DNA of 64,000 nt from Lotus japonicus (GCF_012489685.1 NC_080042.1:57703069-57767068), one strand, 5' to 3'. Positions 44,386 through 56,030 are shown, numbered from the stretch's first letter. The notes: generated by a model from the sequence alone, not told the origin. Numbers and translations: made by a program.

Positions 44386-45884
44386 TTACCCATACTTATG
44401 CCTAGTTAGGTTCGCTCGCCCATATTTCGGGGAGGTTTTTAGGATAAGAAGCTTATCCACACACATCGCCAACGAGTGACGGCGAGCTGCGTCGGCTTTT
44501 CCAGAGCGATCCCCAGACATCAAGGTCGTGTTGGGATCGCCACCTTCAGGGAATTTTTCCCACCTAGCTCTCTCCGCAATTGTGTTGGCCGTTTCGACTG
44601 ACGCCCCGCCTTTGTCATTGACAGCTTCCTCCGCTTCCTTTCCCCTCGTCGTATTCATCTTCCTTTTTCCTACGATTGGCGCTCGCCTTCGGCTATCACA
44701 TTGGTCCCCGTCTAATCCGTGAACTGTCACTCGTGGTTGCCTCGCCCTGATCAGCTGCCTAACTTGGCCCTTCAGCGATAAGTAGTCAATGGTGTTATGG
44801 CCTTCCAAGTTGTGATATTCACACCACTAGGATCGGTCCTTTACCCCGTGCCAAGGATTGATTCCGCATTTGCCATCCTCGCCCGTTTCCGCAACCGTCG
44901 CTTCCTGGAGCGACTTTGCAAATTCCTCACTCAAGTGCCACCTCGGCCTCCGTCGCCAGCGAGAGTTAGTTGTCCGCCGAGGACGCTTACACTCTATGCT
45001 CTCTCTTCCCGAATAGAGTAGCTTTCCCTTGAACTTCTTAATGAATTGGCCAACTTCCTTAACCTTTCGCACATTACTTACCTCCTTATCCAGTATCTGT
45101 TTCCTCGCCAGCGACACCTTTGCCGCCCTCACGCGTTTCCTCTTATATGCGTCGTCCTCCTCTTCTAGGATGTAGTTTCTTGCTCGGGCGCGAACTTCCA
45201 TCATCAAGCGTGCTGGTTTCCTACTCAGCTCGCAGCTCAGCTTTCCTACCATCAAACCTCTTTTGAAAGCGCACATGCACGTCCGAGACTCCAATTCCTC
45301 GAACTTCGTGGATGCAACAATGTACTGCTCCATGTACTGCTTCAAGGTTTCCTGCTCCCTCTGCCGAATATCGAACAGATCTTCGATCGTTTCTGCAGAG
45401 AACTGGACAAGGAATTTGGACGAGAGGTCGCGAAATTTCGCTATGGATCCTTGAGGCAGAGTCATAAACCAAGCCATTGTCACACCTCGAAATGTAAATG
45501 GAAGCATTCTGCACTTCACAACATCAGAAGCTGTGTTCACCGCCATCTTCTCATTGAACTGAAACAAATGGTCTTTTGGATCGGTTCGCCCATCGTATGT
45601 CTCCAACGCAAGGTTTCTCATGCCATCCAGTAGGGTCACCTCTCTCACCGCTATTGAGAACGGATCGACTTTCGCAGCAGCTTCAGCCTCCTTCGCCTCT
45701 TCATTCCACTGCCTGAGGCGGTAATACTCCAATTCCTCTTGCAAACAATCGTTTTCACTCTCACGTCGCTAGCTTGTGCCCGTCGCGCTTTTTCGCGGTG
45801 CAGTCTCCCTATCCTTTTGCAGCGCGGTGAGGATTCGTGCTTTTGCTCCATTTCCCCACTACGCCCTTGGCGGCATGGCTTCAT
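44386..45884 (-). pseudogene. Gag of element 3
   Basis: The main frame (45744-44827, 305 codons) has the Gag capsid domain: LETYDGRTDPKDHLFQFNEK, PFTFRGVTMAWFMTLPQGSI, FLVQFSAETIEDLFDIRQRE and LKQYMEQYIVA. A basic tail follows. The N-terminal part lies in another frame (from 45884) and the C-terminal part (EGHNTIDYLSLKGQVRQLI, 44808-44386) in a third, so at least two shifts are present. Gag would form the particle that packages element RNA. Confidence 0.85.
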
Positions 45885-46020
45885 CTAGATCTATCAACGG
45901 ACGGAGAATCCAAACAAAGAATCGGGAACCGAAAATCCACAAGCCGAAAAAAATCTCCTCCGAAAATCGAACTTCACTCAACCATATCACAATCCACGTA
46001 GTCCAGGAATCGAAATCTAC

Positions 46021-46043
46021 CGTTCCCCACAGACGGCGCTAGA
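46021..46043 (-). promoter_or_regulatory. Primer-binding site of element 3
   Basis: On the minus strand, directly after the 5' LTR, the sequence is TCTAGCGCCGTCTGTGGGGA, with the same core as element 1. This fixes the orientation of the element. Confidence 0.8.
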
Positions 46044-46363
46044 TGTTCCATCCATAAACATTGAGATGAGGTATAGTACCTAGAGTGTAAGGAACGTGAT
46101 GTGAGATTCCTAGAGAGAATGAGAGCGTAACCACTTTAGAGAGAGAAAGTAACTGAATTTCAATCTTGTTATTTCTCAAATGAGCTCAGAGTCCTTTACA
46201 ATTGGTATTCATCCCATATTGATAGATGTGGAGTTGGGCTTGGCGCCTCTAACCCTTCCTAATGGGCCGGTTGGGCCTTTGGGAAGAGGCCAAAGTCCCT
46301 GGTCCGCTCGTCGCCCTAAGCTGGCGCTCCTGGGCGAGGGACCCTGGGGTCTCGCCCAGTCCA
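46044..46363 (-). repeat. 5' LTR of element 3
   Basis: 320 bp, TG...CA, about a dozen differences from the 3' LTR. The TATA box differs: the minus strand reads CTATCAATATGG where the 3' LTR has CTATAAATAAGG, so promoter strength is probably reduced. Confidence 0.93.
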
Positions 46364-46962
46364 CTTTCATAGCAGGTAGACAGATTGCTGATTGTTCTTT
46401 AATTGCAAATGAAGTTGTCCATTCTATGAGCTCGAGGCCGCAAGGAGGTTTGTTATTTAAAATTGATTTTTCAAAGGCTTATGACAGTGTGGAATGGGAC
46501 TTTCTTTTGGAGCTTCTGCAAGAGATGGGATTTGGGGGAAGATGGATTAGGTGGATGCAATGTTGTATTGTCGCAAACAGGATGTCATGTATGCTGAATC
46601 AGTTGCTAGAAAGTGACGCCCCATGTGGGGTGGAAGTGGCTCCATGGCTTCATCTTAACCATTTACAGTTTGCTGATGACTCCTTTCTTTTTACAGATTG
46701 TGATCAAAATCAGTATGAGGACTTGGCTTTGGTGGTAGAAACTTTTTTGTTTGTTTCAGGGCTAAAAATAAACTTTAGTAAATCCGAATTTTATGGGGTA
46801 AATGCGCCTTCTGCACTGATACAGGAAGCAACAACTTGGTGGAATTTTAAGGTTCACTCTTTACCTTTTATGTATTTTGGTTCTCCTCTTCGAGGCAATC
46901 CTAGGAGGTTGTCGTTTTGGAATCCTTTTTTGGAGAGATTGACGGCAAGATTGGGTCTATAG
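46364..46962 (+). pseudogene. LINE 2 ORF2, second part: RT
   Basis: This resumes the LINE RT after the LTR element: FIAGRQIADCSLIANEVVHS, LLFKIDFSKAYDSVEWDFL, the catalytic QFADDSFLF and LKINFSKSEFYGVNA, then a stop. The Asp pair is intact. The stretch between the palm motif and VEVAPWLHLNH is shortened compared with LINE 1 (the GLRQGDPLSPYLF block is lost), a small internal deletion that would kill the enzyme. Confidence 0.88.
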
Positions 46963-47773
46963 AGCTCTCGTTTTGGGTCTATAGAGCTCTCGTTTTTTGT
47001 CCTTGAGCGGAAGAAGACGCATGGGAGTCTCACATTTTTATGCTATTTACATGGATAAAGGCCTGGTGGAAGGATTGTCCATATGGGGCAGATCAATTTC
47101 CTAAAGGTTTCAGAAAAATTAATATTCAGGGTAAGGATGGTGTCCGTCCTGTTGTGGCTTGGAAACCCCCTCAAGTTTCCTTTTTGTTGCAGGAAATTCT
47201 CTAGCATGTTGCAACTTGCATTATGGGATTAATAGGCGCATAATGCTACTTTTGTTGTTGTTGGTTGTTGCTGTTGTTGCTGTTTCATGTTGTTGTTATT
47301 ATCTTGCTGTTTGGTGTTGCTGTTTGCTGTTGCTGCTGGTGCTGTTTTGTGGAGCTTGCTGGTTGTTGTTTGCTGGTGCAGTTTGTTGTTTGCTGTTGTT
47401 GCTGGTTCTGTTTCGTGTTGCTGCTTGTTGGTTGCTGTTTACTGTTGCTGTTTGCTGTTGCCGTTTGCTCGTTGCACTGTTGCAGATTTTTGGATCAAAA
47501 TTTACGTAGAGCAAAAAATTGAAGCTTAGTTAATTCAGATTATTTTGAGTTTTTCTTTGATGTTTATAGTTGCAAAGTGGCTTTCCCAAGCTTGTGGGAC
47601 TCTTTTTCCTTACTAGATTTTTATCCCAATGAGTTTTTCCTAGTAAGGTTTTAATGAGGCTCTTGTTTGGAATTGCATTGGAGCCATTTTGCGGGTTGGT
47701 GGTGGGTTCTTTTCTCAGTAACTTGTACTTTGTACTCAGCCTGTTGCGCATTTTTGCACTGGTCTTCTATTAA

Positions 47774-47817
<44 letters not shown>

Positions 47818-47832
47818 TTTTCAAAAAAAAAA
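46963..47832 (+). other. 3' end of LINE 2 with low-complexity and (TA)n tracts
   Basis: GGGTCTATAGAGCTCTCGTTTT is duplicated in tandem at 46952-46994. A decayed piece reads VVAWKPPQVSFLL (near 47150). From 47240 to 47480 the sequence is a degenerate TTG/CTG repeat. (TA)n occupies 47776-47816, followed by the TTTTC-poly(A) end of the LINE. Confidence 0.7.
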
Positions 47833-47845
47833 AACTTTCTTCATC
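47833..47845. repeat. TSD of LINE 2, right copy
   Basis: AACTTTCTTCATC, identical to 36853-36865; the leading As merge with the poly(A) tail. Confidence 0.85.
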
Positions 47846-47954
47846 TTATCATTACGTTTTTCTTACCTGATTACGTCCATCAATTTTATTTTCTTAATTT
47901 GTAATTGACTAATTGTACATTTATTTCATTTTTAATTCTCAACATATATTTTCT

Positions 47955-48005
47955 TACCATTTTTACTGTTTTTATTTTTTTTTGAAATGTACCATTTTTA
48001 CTGTT
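47955..48005 (-). repeat. Tail-only retro-insertion
   Basis: TACCATTTTTACTGTT (16 bp) flanks 19 bp consisting of a T-rich run and GAAATG. On the minus strand this is CATTTC plus poly(A). Confidence 0.6.
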
Positions 48006-49663
48006 AACTACAATTGAATATTTTCTTGGCCGGACCTTAATCTATATATATATATATATAAAGCTCACTTGAGTTTTTACATTAATTACATATTGTGGTT
48101 ATCATTTAATGATTCTTCTTAATATTGCTACTTTTATATTTTTTATCAAGTAATTATTGATTATAATAGAGTAATTTTCCTAATTAAATACATATATGAT
48201 AATAAATAAATTAAATATATTAAAAATAAATTAATAAAATTAGAAGGTATATTTAAAATATTATGCATATCATATTTATTATAAAAAAATAAAAGAATAA
48301 CTCAAATAAATTCATTTTTCAAAATAGTTTAATTTTGAAATTTTTGGTTGATAATAATTATAATTTATATTAAAAATATGTTTTTGGTAATAATATTTAA
48401 TATGATTTTTACATAAATATGGACATATTGCACTAACTTTCTCTGAGGTTTATTATTGTTACACTCACCTATAATAGGAAAAAAAAGTAGCATACAATAA
48501 AGTGTTTAATGAACTTCCTAAATGCAATTATATTTGGTATACTTTAAATTTTTCTTAATTGATAAAAAAATAAAAATTATTCTTAACCAACTTCCACTTA
48601 TTTTTATCTTTATATTCATAGTAGACGAGCTTATGAAGTTTTTTAACTAAGTCTTTACAATTTTTGTTAGTTTTTTAACCATATGTATCTTCTACTGAGG
48701 AAACCATGTTATACTCGAGTGTGATTAAAGTCAAAGGTCTCCCATACAGTACAGTTCTTAATGATCGAACCTTAGGGATTAAAGAGTTAATTTTAAGCAC
48801 TATGATAGATATACATAAGATAGAACGATTTGTGTTTGTAACTTGCACTTATAAAGTTTTTTCAATTTTTTACTATCTTCAAAATTGTAAAAAGTTTATA
48901 TTGAATAAGATAAATTATTATCTGTCATCGAATGATAGCTCAAGTGACAAGAGTTAGAGGACATGTGGTTAGGGTGGGGGAGGTCAAAATATCAATCCAT
49001 GAAGGGTGCAATATATCTTTCTGATGTACCAAAAATATAAACTATTATCTTAATTCATTTATCAACTAATTAAATTAAAAAATATAATTTCTTACAAACT
49101 GCATATTAACTAATTAAATTCTTATTAAACAATAAATAATATAATTTTTTATATGCATCACTAAAAATATTTTTCATAATTAAACTTTTTCTATACCATT
49201 GTTCCCATAAAAATTCAATTGCAAACATTGCTTTCAAGGTGAAAACATGCATAAAAGTAAGAGAGAAACATCATTTTGCACAAAACACAAACTAAGTTAT
49301 TCAACTCTAATTATATATTTCCCTCCTTTTACTTATTATAGAAAGTGCATTATTATGAAATATATGATCACGAAATGAATTAAAAATTAATTTTAGTAAG
49401 CAACATAAAATATTTTTTAATATACTAAAAAATTAGTTTACAATAAATATTTTATTAAACTTTATCAATGTAATTACATTTCATATATTTACCTTATTTT
49501 TAATTATCTACTACACAATAAATTTACTATATTATTACATATACGAAGATAAATTTAACATATAACTTTAAAAAAAAACCGTGCGTTTCTAGTTAGTTTT
49601 ATTGGAAAGGAGGTGTCATTCCACATATATCACCAAATATTGATTTTTAAGCATATACCATCC

Positions 49664-49705
49664 AACTTAATTGAGTTTTTTTTCGTAAAAAAGAACTTTA
49701 TTGAG
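49664..49705 (-). repeat. Possible tail-only retro-insertion
   Basis: AACTTAATTGAG and AACTTTATTGAG (one mismatch) flank 18 bp, TTTTTTTTCGTAAAAAAG. Confidence 0.4.
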
Positions 49706-50060
49706 ATTTACAGTTTGGTGACTATATAGTATATATTGATACAATATACACAAAAATTAATTAAGTCATTAATTAGATAGTTAAATTGCTAATAGATTTT
49801 AATAATTAGACATTATATATAGTATCAATCACATTTGAAATATTTTATTGATTCAATGATTTAATTAGTTCATTTTTTGTATTTATTTATTTATTGAGTC
49901 ATCAACATGGATCAGTGAAAAGTCTTTAATATGGATCAATCAAAAACTTACATTTGAAAAATCATTGTAACAACCAATAAGAGAAAAAACCAATAAGAGA
50001 AAAACATGTGATATTAAAATTGCAATATGGCCCACTTTAGTGGATGAGCCTTATATATTA

Positions 50061-50357
50061 CTCCCTCCGTTCCCTATTATAAGTCACATTTTTTGAAAAA
50101 ATTTTGTTACAAAATATAAGTCACTTTCTAATATCTATGAAGCATTAAATAATTTTTTCCAAGTTCACCCTTATATTTAATATGAAAGAGATGATAAACT
50201 TTAGTAGTATTAACTTGGAGAGAGAAAATCATAGGAAAGTAAATAAGGGTAATCTAGGAAAGTAAATCATTTTTTTTTACAAATTTATTACTAATAACTA
50301 CTTTTCTTAATCTAATAGAATTAGTTATTTGTGACTTATATATAGGAACGGAGGGAG
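50061..50357. mobile_element. Stowaway-like (Tc1/mariner) MITE
   Basis: 297 bp with TIRs CTCCCTCCGTTCC and GGAACGGAGGGAG, flanked by TA on both sides. The sub-terminal words TTATAAGTCAC and GTGACTTATA extend the inverted repeat. CTCCCTCCGT ends with a TA target are typical of Stowaway MITEs in plants. Confidence 0.88.
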
Positions 50358-50399
50358 TATTAAGATTTCTTAGAACTGTTTCACCATTACTCCGATTGT

Positions 50400-52020
50400 G
50401 ACAAGAATTGTAAACATATTAACAATAAAGGTAGTATTCAAAAACGTACGCTCTCTGCAATCTGCTAGGGTTCCAGTTCCCGGCCAGCTTCTCAAGCGGC
50501 GGCCGCCGCCGCTTGGCCCGACAACGACGTGGTGAAAGGAAGGTCTACAATCCCTTCTTAACGTCTCACAATCTCCTATGCTTGCGCGATTCCAGAAAGG
50601 ATGAATGACGACGTATGCTTCGCTCGGGTTTCCCTTACTCAAGCGGATCTAGTGGCGGCTGTAGGTGAGGCGACAGCGGTTGGAGGCGATTTGGCGGCTG
50701 AAGATGACGAGGTTGAAGAAGGTGACACAGAGGAGGTCAGGGGCAGCCCGATTTTGGCCTTGGACGATGATGGAGAGAAATCGGTTGCTGGCAGAACAGG
50801 GGACGTGAGGGGTGGTGCGTTTCTGAACCCCAGACGGTCGTGGAGTAACACCGCTACTCTTTTCATCGACGACATTGAAGAGGTTATTGGCTACCATCAC
50901 ATCCGAGGCTTGTTCTCTTTGTTTGGTAGCATCTCACGGGTTTTTTTCCAGCGGTATCGCAAATTTGGGAGGCGATTTCGCTTCGGATTCGTTCATTTTC
51001 TCTCTCAAAAACAAGCTGCCATCGTCATTGCTGCTCTAGAATGTCTTAAGGTGAGTGGGGCAGCCCTTTCGGTGGCACCAGCAAGGTTCCCACGAGAGGA
51101 CTCGCATCCCTCTATTTCTAAAGCTTATTTCAGCAAGGTCCCACCTTTGGAGATGGCGGCTCAAGTCTAGAACAGAGAGTCGGTGAAGGGAGAAGTGGAG
51201 ATGGTTTCGGGGCTTGTCAAAGTTTGTTGCTTAGGGGAAAGAGTCTTTGTTGTTGTTCTTTTCCTCGAACTAGCTTCGCCATCTCTAGTTGATCCAGCAG
51301 ACATAACTGGGGAGGTGCCTTCCTTGTCTCCTTCAGGGTGCGACCAGGTCGAAGGAAGTGGAGTCGGGGACAGTCTTGGTGAGGTGATGACCGACGTTGT
51401 CTCTGATTTTGGGTCTTCTTGCAGGGAGGAGGACGAACTTAATTTCTTAATTTCGCATCCTTACCCCGTCCTTCTCCGAAAGAGGCTGGTCAACTCTCAA
51501 GACCAAGAGATCGACTTAAGAAGGTTGGGGTTAAGGGAAGTGGGAAGCTTCCTTTAGCGACCGTGACCGATGGTGAGACGATGTCAACAGGGAAAGAATT
51601 GATGGTTCTCTCTAAGGAGCTGTCAAATCCGTATGACGTTATGACTCGTGCGTTATCCTTTAAGGGAAGCGTCTTGGCTTGACATACGACTGCCCATACG
51701 TTATTGCTGAAGGGCAGATTGCAGCTCACATGCTGGAAAGCAGACGCGTTTAGACTGCGTTGAGGGAGGAGTGAGGTCCTTGTTTCTGTTTTTCTTGTTA
51801 TTCTAGGCTCTTTGTTGTTATAGGGTGGTTCTCTCATGAGGCTTTTTTGTGTGTGGGCTTTAGCGGGTTTAGCTAGGTCTTAGCAGGTGTCTAGACTTTT
51901 TTGACCGTTTGGATGTTGTTATTAGGTTGGCTTGCCGAGTTTTCTTTTTAGGGCTTTTTGGTTTGCTTTGGCTTTTTGGTTCCCCTTTGAAGAGGGTAAA
52001 TATCGTGTATATCTTCTCAT
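50400..52020 (+). mobile_element. LINE 3 fragment: ORF1 with internal deletion and 3' end
   Basis: A GC-rich leader, an ORF1 and a T-rich 3' end are present, but no endonuclease or RT. Base composition differs sharply from the AT-rich flanks. The borders are approximate and no TSD was found. Confidence 0.5.
50601..51170 (+). CDS. LINE ORF1-like protein with RRM
   Basis: 189 residues from ATG 50601. After an acidic N-terminus (EDDEVEEGDTEEV), residues about 85-165 form an RRM: TLFIDDIEEVIGYHHIRGLF, SLFGSISRVFF, FRFGFVHFLSQKQAAIVIAA. Plant LINE ORF1 proteins have an RRM in this position. A host RNA-binding gene (SC35-like RRM) could look similar, but the sequence after the stop (51183-51557) and the absence of introns favour a LINE. 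The frame is intact over the RRM, then stops at TAG 51168-51170. Confidence 0.6.
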   Translation: MNDDVCFARVSLTQADLVAAVGEATAVGGDLAAEDDEVEEGDTEEVRGSPILALDDDGEKSVAGRTGDVRGGAFLNPRRSWSNTATLFIDDIEEVIGYHHIRGLFSLFGSISRVFFQRYRKFGRRFRFGFVHFLSQKQAAIVIAALECLKVSGAALSVAPARFPREDSHPSISKAYFSKVPPLEMAAQV

Positions 52021-53330
52021 ACTAGTTTATGACCCGTGCCTTGCACGGAAGAATTTAAAATTATATATGAGTTTCATTGTGTTTATAAAGAAATTGTGAA
52101 CTTTATTTTGTAATCGCTTGGTAAATTTTATATATTTTACCATAGCTGTGTTTATTTCATCTTGGTTGCAGTGAATGATTGTAATATGCTAATTTAATTC
52201 TTTAAAAATATTAAGTTTTTTGTCCAAAAAAGAGAAATCAATATTGGCGAAGTTGATGTTGCAAAGTACAGTGTTTTAGGGTCAATCCTTTCAAAAAAAT
52301 GAACTTGTAAACATTGAAGTTATACGATTTAACCACTCATGTATTATTATATTATAGAGAATTGTATTACTTATATTTTTTAGTTTATGCATTAATGTTA
52401 AAAAAATAAATAGTTTGTGCATGAATTTCATTACCTGAACCTCAATTTTTTATTCCAAAAATATTATATAAAAAATTCTTATGTGAAAAATTCTTATGTA
52501 GAACATAATTGTAGTTCAATTACGAATGAACATTAATGGGTCAAATGTTTTAAAATTTAACAAAAAATAGTGTTCAAAATAATTATAAGAAACTTAAATA
52601 TTTAATCTTAAATAAAAAGGTAAGTGAGTTATAACTATGTGATCTTTCTTTTAATAAAAAATAAATTTAATTATAAAAGGTAATCAATTTTTGAATATCT
52701 TATTGGTCAATTTATACAATTAAATACAAAAAAAATATTTATATTGGAAGGGTAAAAATAATATTTAAAATTAAGTTAACTATTAAATTGATTTAATATT
52801 AAGTGTATATTTCTTGAAGGTAGGAGGAGTCCTTAAAAGCTATTTGATGGCCATAACATCTCATAAGAATTTCCACATAATAAACATATTCTTTTAGTAT
52901 AGTATAGTATAGTTTTAAATTAGATTAGATAGATAGTATGGGATTGATGTATTGATTTTTTTGGAATTCCAAAAAAGAAAAATAAATGAATTGATTTATT
53001 TATTTCAAATTTCAAAAAAATCAAAATAAAATAAATTAATAAATGAATTTATTTATTTTGAACACGACGAAAGTTATGAATCTTCCGATGGAACAAAATA
53101 AGAATTTTAGTAATTTAATTAAATAATTAATAAATATTATGATTATTTTTTAAAATAAAAAATTATAAAAAATAATACAATACTTTATCTATTTAATAAT
53201 AATATAATATAAAAAATATTATAATGTAAAATATATATATATTTATATTAAAATATTATATTTTAATAAAATAAAAGAGAAAAAATAAAGTAGATTGAAT
53301 GTAAAGATTGGTGTTAACCTAATCTCAGCA
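52021..53330. other. AT-rich 5' flank of the PPC-domain gene
   Basis: No gene is supported. It opens with CCCGTGCCTTGCACGG (52032-52047), an imperfect palindrome found at the ends of many plant repeats. Later (52970-53060) imperfect repeats of AATAAATGAATT and TTATTTATTT occur. Confidence 0.45.
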
Positions 53331-53389
53331 TATAAAAGGGCATATGATCACCGTCATTAAAATATCTTCTGTGGTTTAGAGAGAGAAAA
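53331..53389 (+). promoter_or_regulatory. TATA box and 5' UTR of the PPC-domain gene
   Basis: TATAAAAG at 53331-53338 lies 52 bp before the ATG at 53390. Transcription would start near 53362, leaving a short leader with GAGAGAGAAAA before the start codon. Confidence 0.7.
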
Positions 53390-55992
53390 ATGGCGAATCC
53401 ATCTCAATTCGAAGATCTAAGATCAGGCAATCAGAACAGTCGAAATCCTCAAGGTATTACATATATTTGATTTGCACTTTTATCGTTTTTCAGATAATTT
53501 TCCTTCGTTCACTAACAATTTCACTCACCTTTGGTCATGTTGTTATGATGATTGATCGTACAGGACCTTCATCAACACTCTATGGTGAAGAAAATGGACA
53601 GCCCTCCATGATGTCTATTACCAACACTGATGTTGGCACAATTGCAACAAATTCAGGAGAGGTTGATAAGATGGTGGATATCATCAGAGAAGTTGGTAAG
53701 AGCTTGGTCATTATTTTGCTGAATTCATTTTTTTATTTTATTTTTGTTTTTAAAAAAATTCAATTTAGAGCAGTGGTATTAGAAATACTTTATACCAGTT
53801 ATAAAATACTCGTTAATTAAATATAATAGTAGATTTTAGAAAACTAAAAATTGTTGCCATGAATATTTTGGTGATATGAAGCCTAAATCCAAAGCTATTC
53901 CAAAAGATAAGATGGGTTTTCTGTAACATAATTAGTTTTAGAAAATAAAATTTTCAAAAATAATTCTTATAATAAAAACAAACCTCTAGCTCTGTTTCTG
54001 TCTTTACTATCTTGGATGTGGTGTTCTCTCTTGATGTTGATGTGTTGTGTAGCCAAGAGTTTTGTTGTTGTTTAAAAAATGTGCAGACTTCTTTTTTTTC
54101 ATGTGGACTGTCTTTGTTGGTCTTGTATTGGCTGCTAAATCATATGATGTGGGTGCCAAAGTTTTAGCTTGATCATATGCCAAAATTTTCAGGGTGCTAA
54201 ATCTTCCTTTTGTGGCTCTCATATTAATATGATGTGGAGATTTTGAGGATCAGCTTTTGTCTTGGATTGTTTCAACTTTTTCTTCTCTATAATATTTCCC
54301 TTAGTTGCTTATTGGTCTGATCTTGTTTTTTTGGACCTTTGTTTTTCTTCAAAACTGGATCTTTTGTAAATACCTATTTCATGGGAATGTTGTTAAAACA
54401 CACATAATTAGTATTTCTATAAATTAAAAAAAATTGGGCCATATTAGGAAGAAAAGGAAAATAGTATTTAACATATGAAGAAGTATAGTTAGTGCATATA
54501 GGCGTAAATTAATTGTCATTTTTTATTTGAAAAGTAATTATATTTTACTTCTGCAGGACCTAATATTGAATCAAAGGTGACCAAAGTGTTCTTCCGGGAG
54601 TCTGAGGTGCTTATATTTTTCCTTATCCCCATAACTATCATTTTTATCCTAAGAAAAGTTACTTTAAACTAGTATTATTTTTTAACTTTCAAAAAAAAAA
54701 CTAGTATTATTTTTTCACATGATTAAGAACATTAAGAAACAATTGAGAACATCTCTCTCAAGTGAGTTCCAACAAACAAAAGCTAAAAACAATGACACCC
54801 TACTGTCACAACTTGATTTTCTAACACTTATTGATTAGTTTTTTTATTTTTATTTATTATTACATGTCTCATTATAATTTTATTTCTTCCCTTTTACTTT
54901 ACACTTACATCTACTTAGAATTATAATTGTAATTGTAATTATGAACCAAAAAAGAATGTATATTTTCCGATGTACAAAAAAAAAACAAGAATGTATATGT
55001 AATTGAATGCAAGTGATTGTGCAATAATTTTTAGCAAGCAAAAGGTTTTATTAAAATAAACAAATCGAGTAAACTCAAGAAAGAACAAAAAGAAAATGAA
55101 AAGAAAACCGTCAAGCTCTTCAAACCAACCAAAGACCCCCAAAATCAAAGAGTCCAAAGACAGGAAAAAACAAACCAAAAAGAAAAAACCACAATAACCC
55201 AAGACAAGCCAACAAATGGAATCACTGACGCAAAAAAAAAAAACCTAGCTAGCTTTGAGGGATTCCAATTGCTTCATTAACCCTTGAAATTCAGACTCAT
55301 TTGAACGTTCATAAAAACTCATAATATTTTACCCATGAGTAAAGTCATTATAGGTCTCATCAAGATGTTATCCAAACCCTCGGCCTTTGACAGAATCAGT
55401 TGATCCTCCCTAGAAGAATTAACCTCATCCTCCTTCGGTGTTCCTATGTCATTATCAACCACCCAACTAGATCCTTCTTCTTCCTTCCTCAATTAGAAGT
55501 ATTTCTAGGACGTCCTCGTTTCCTAGCAACACCAGCCTCATTCACTCTTCCTCTAGTGGTGATTTCGGCACCCACTCCTTTAACTTCTTTCAATTTCAAA
55601 GGAAGATCTCTTTTCCTTGGCGCAACTCTGACCTCAAAGCCTGAAACATTTGAGCTAGCATCTACTTTGCATTTCCTAGGTTTCCCTATTTTCCTTTTAG
55701 TGAGCGGAATGAACCTTGAGAGTTCTCTATAGCGGTTGATGACACTCCCAAAGGAAAATCCCCTAACGCATCATCATCCCTTCTCAAATACTGATCGGGA
55801 GAATTAGTCACGTACGGTGAAATTCTAATTTTTTTCATCCATTGCACTGTCCTTGCCATAAAGACATCAAACTACAAAGCATCTTTAGGGATATCATGAA
55901 ACTATACAAAAAAACCTTATCAAATCAAACACTAGACCAATGTGACAATGTGGTTGAATCCATTACACGCAAGATCAATTCATATCACAACT

Positions 55993-56030
<38 letters not shown>

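Larger units (their letters stand above)
40921..46363 (-). mobile_element. Tat-like Ty3 LTR retrotransposon, element 3, lacking all of pol
   Basis: 5443 bp with 320-bp LTRs, PBS at the right end, so the element runs on the minus strand. Its gag (45744-44386) is followed directly by the antisense gene, which reads on the plus strand (41905-44026). Protease, RT, RNase H and integrase are all missing. The LTRs differ at about a dozen positions by eye, so this copy is older than element 1. PBS, pre-LTR sequence and antisense gene show that it belongs to the same family as element 1. Confidence 0.9.
36866..47832 (+). mobile_element. LINE 2 (L1-type, near full length) interrupted by a Tat-like LTR element
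   Basis: An exact 13-bp TSD flanks a block with LINE ORF1, endonuclease, RT and a poly(A) tail (47822-47832), in that order. Removing the 5443-bp LTR element and one TSD copy leaves about 5.5 kb. ORF1 and ORF2 are broken by several stops and shifts. The RNase H and zinc region after the RT appears to be missing or heavily decayed. Confidence 0.88.
47846..50060. other. AT-rich intergenic sequence
   Basis: No gene is supported. It holds two tail-only insertions (47955-48005, 49664-49705), (TA)n at 48043-48060 and a possible SINE head near 48935-49005 (TAGCTCAAGTGACAAGAG and GGTTAGGGTGGGGGAGGTC, resembling a tRNA A-box region). The rest shows no structure to me. Confidence 0.45.

Noticed and set aside
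47159..47529. Leu/Cys-rich frames near the end of LINE 2
   Set aside because: They are translations of a degenerate TTG/CTG repeat in three frames, not proteins.
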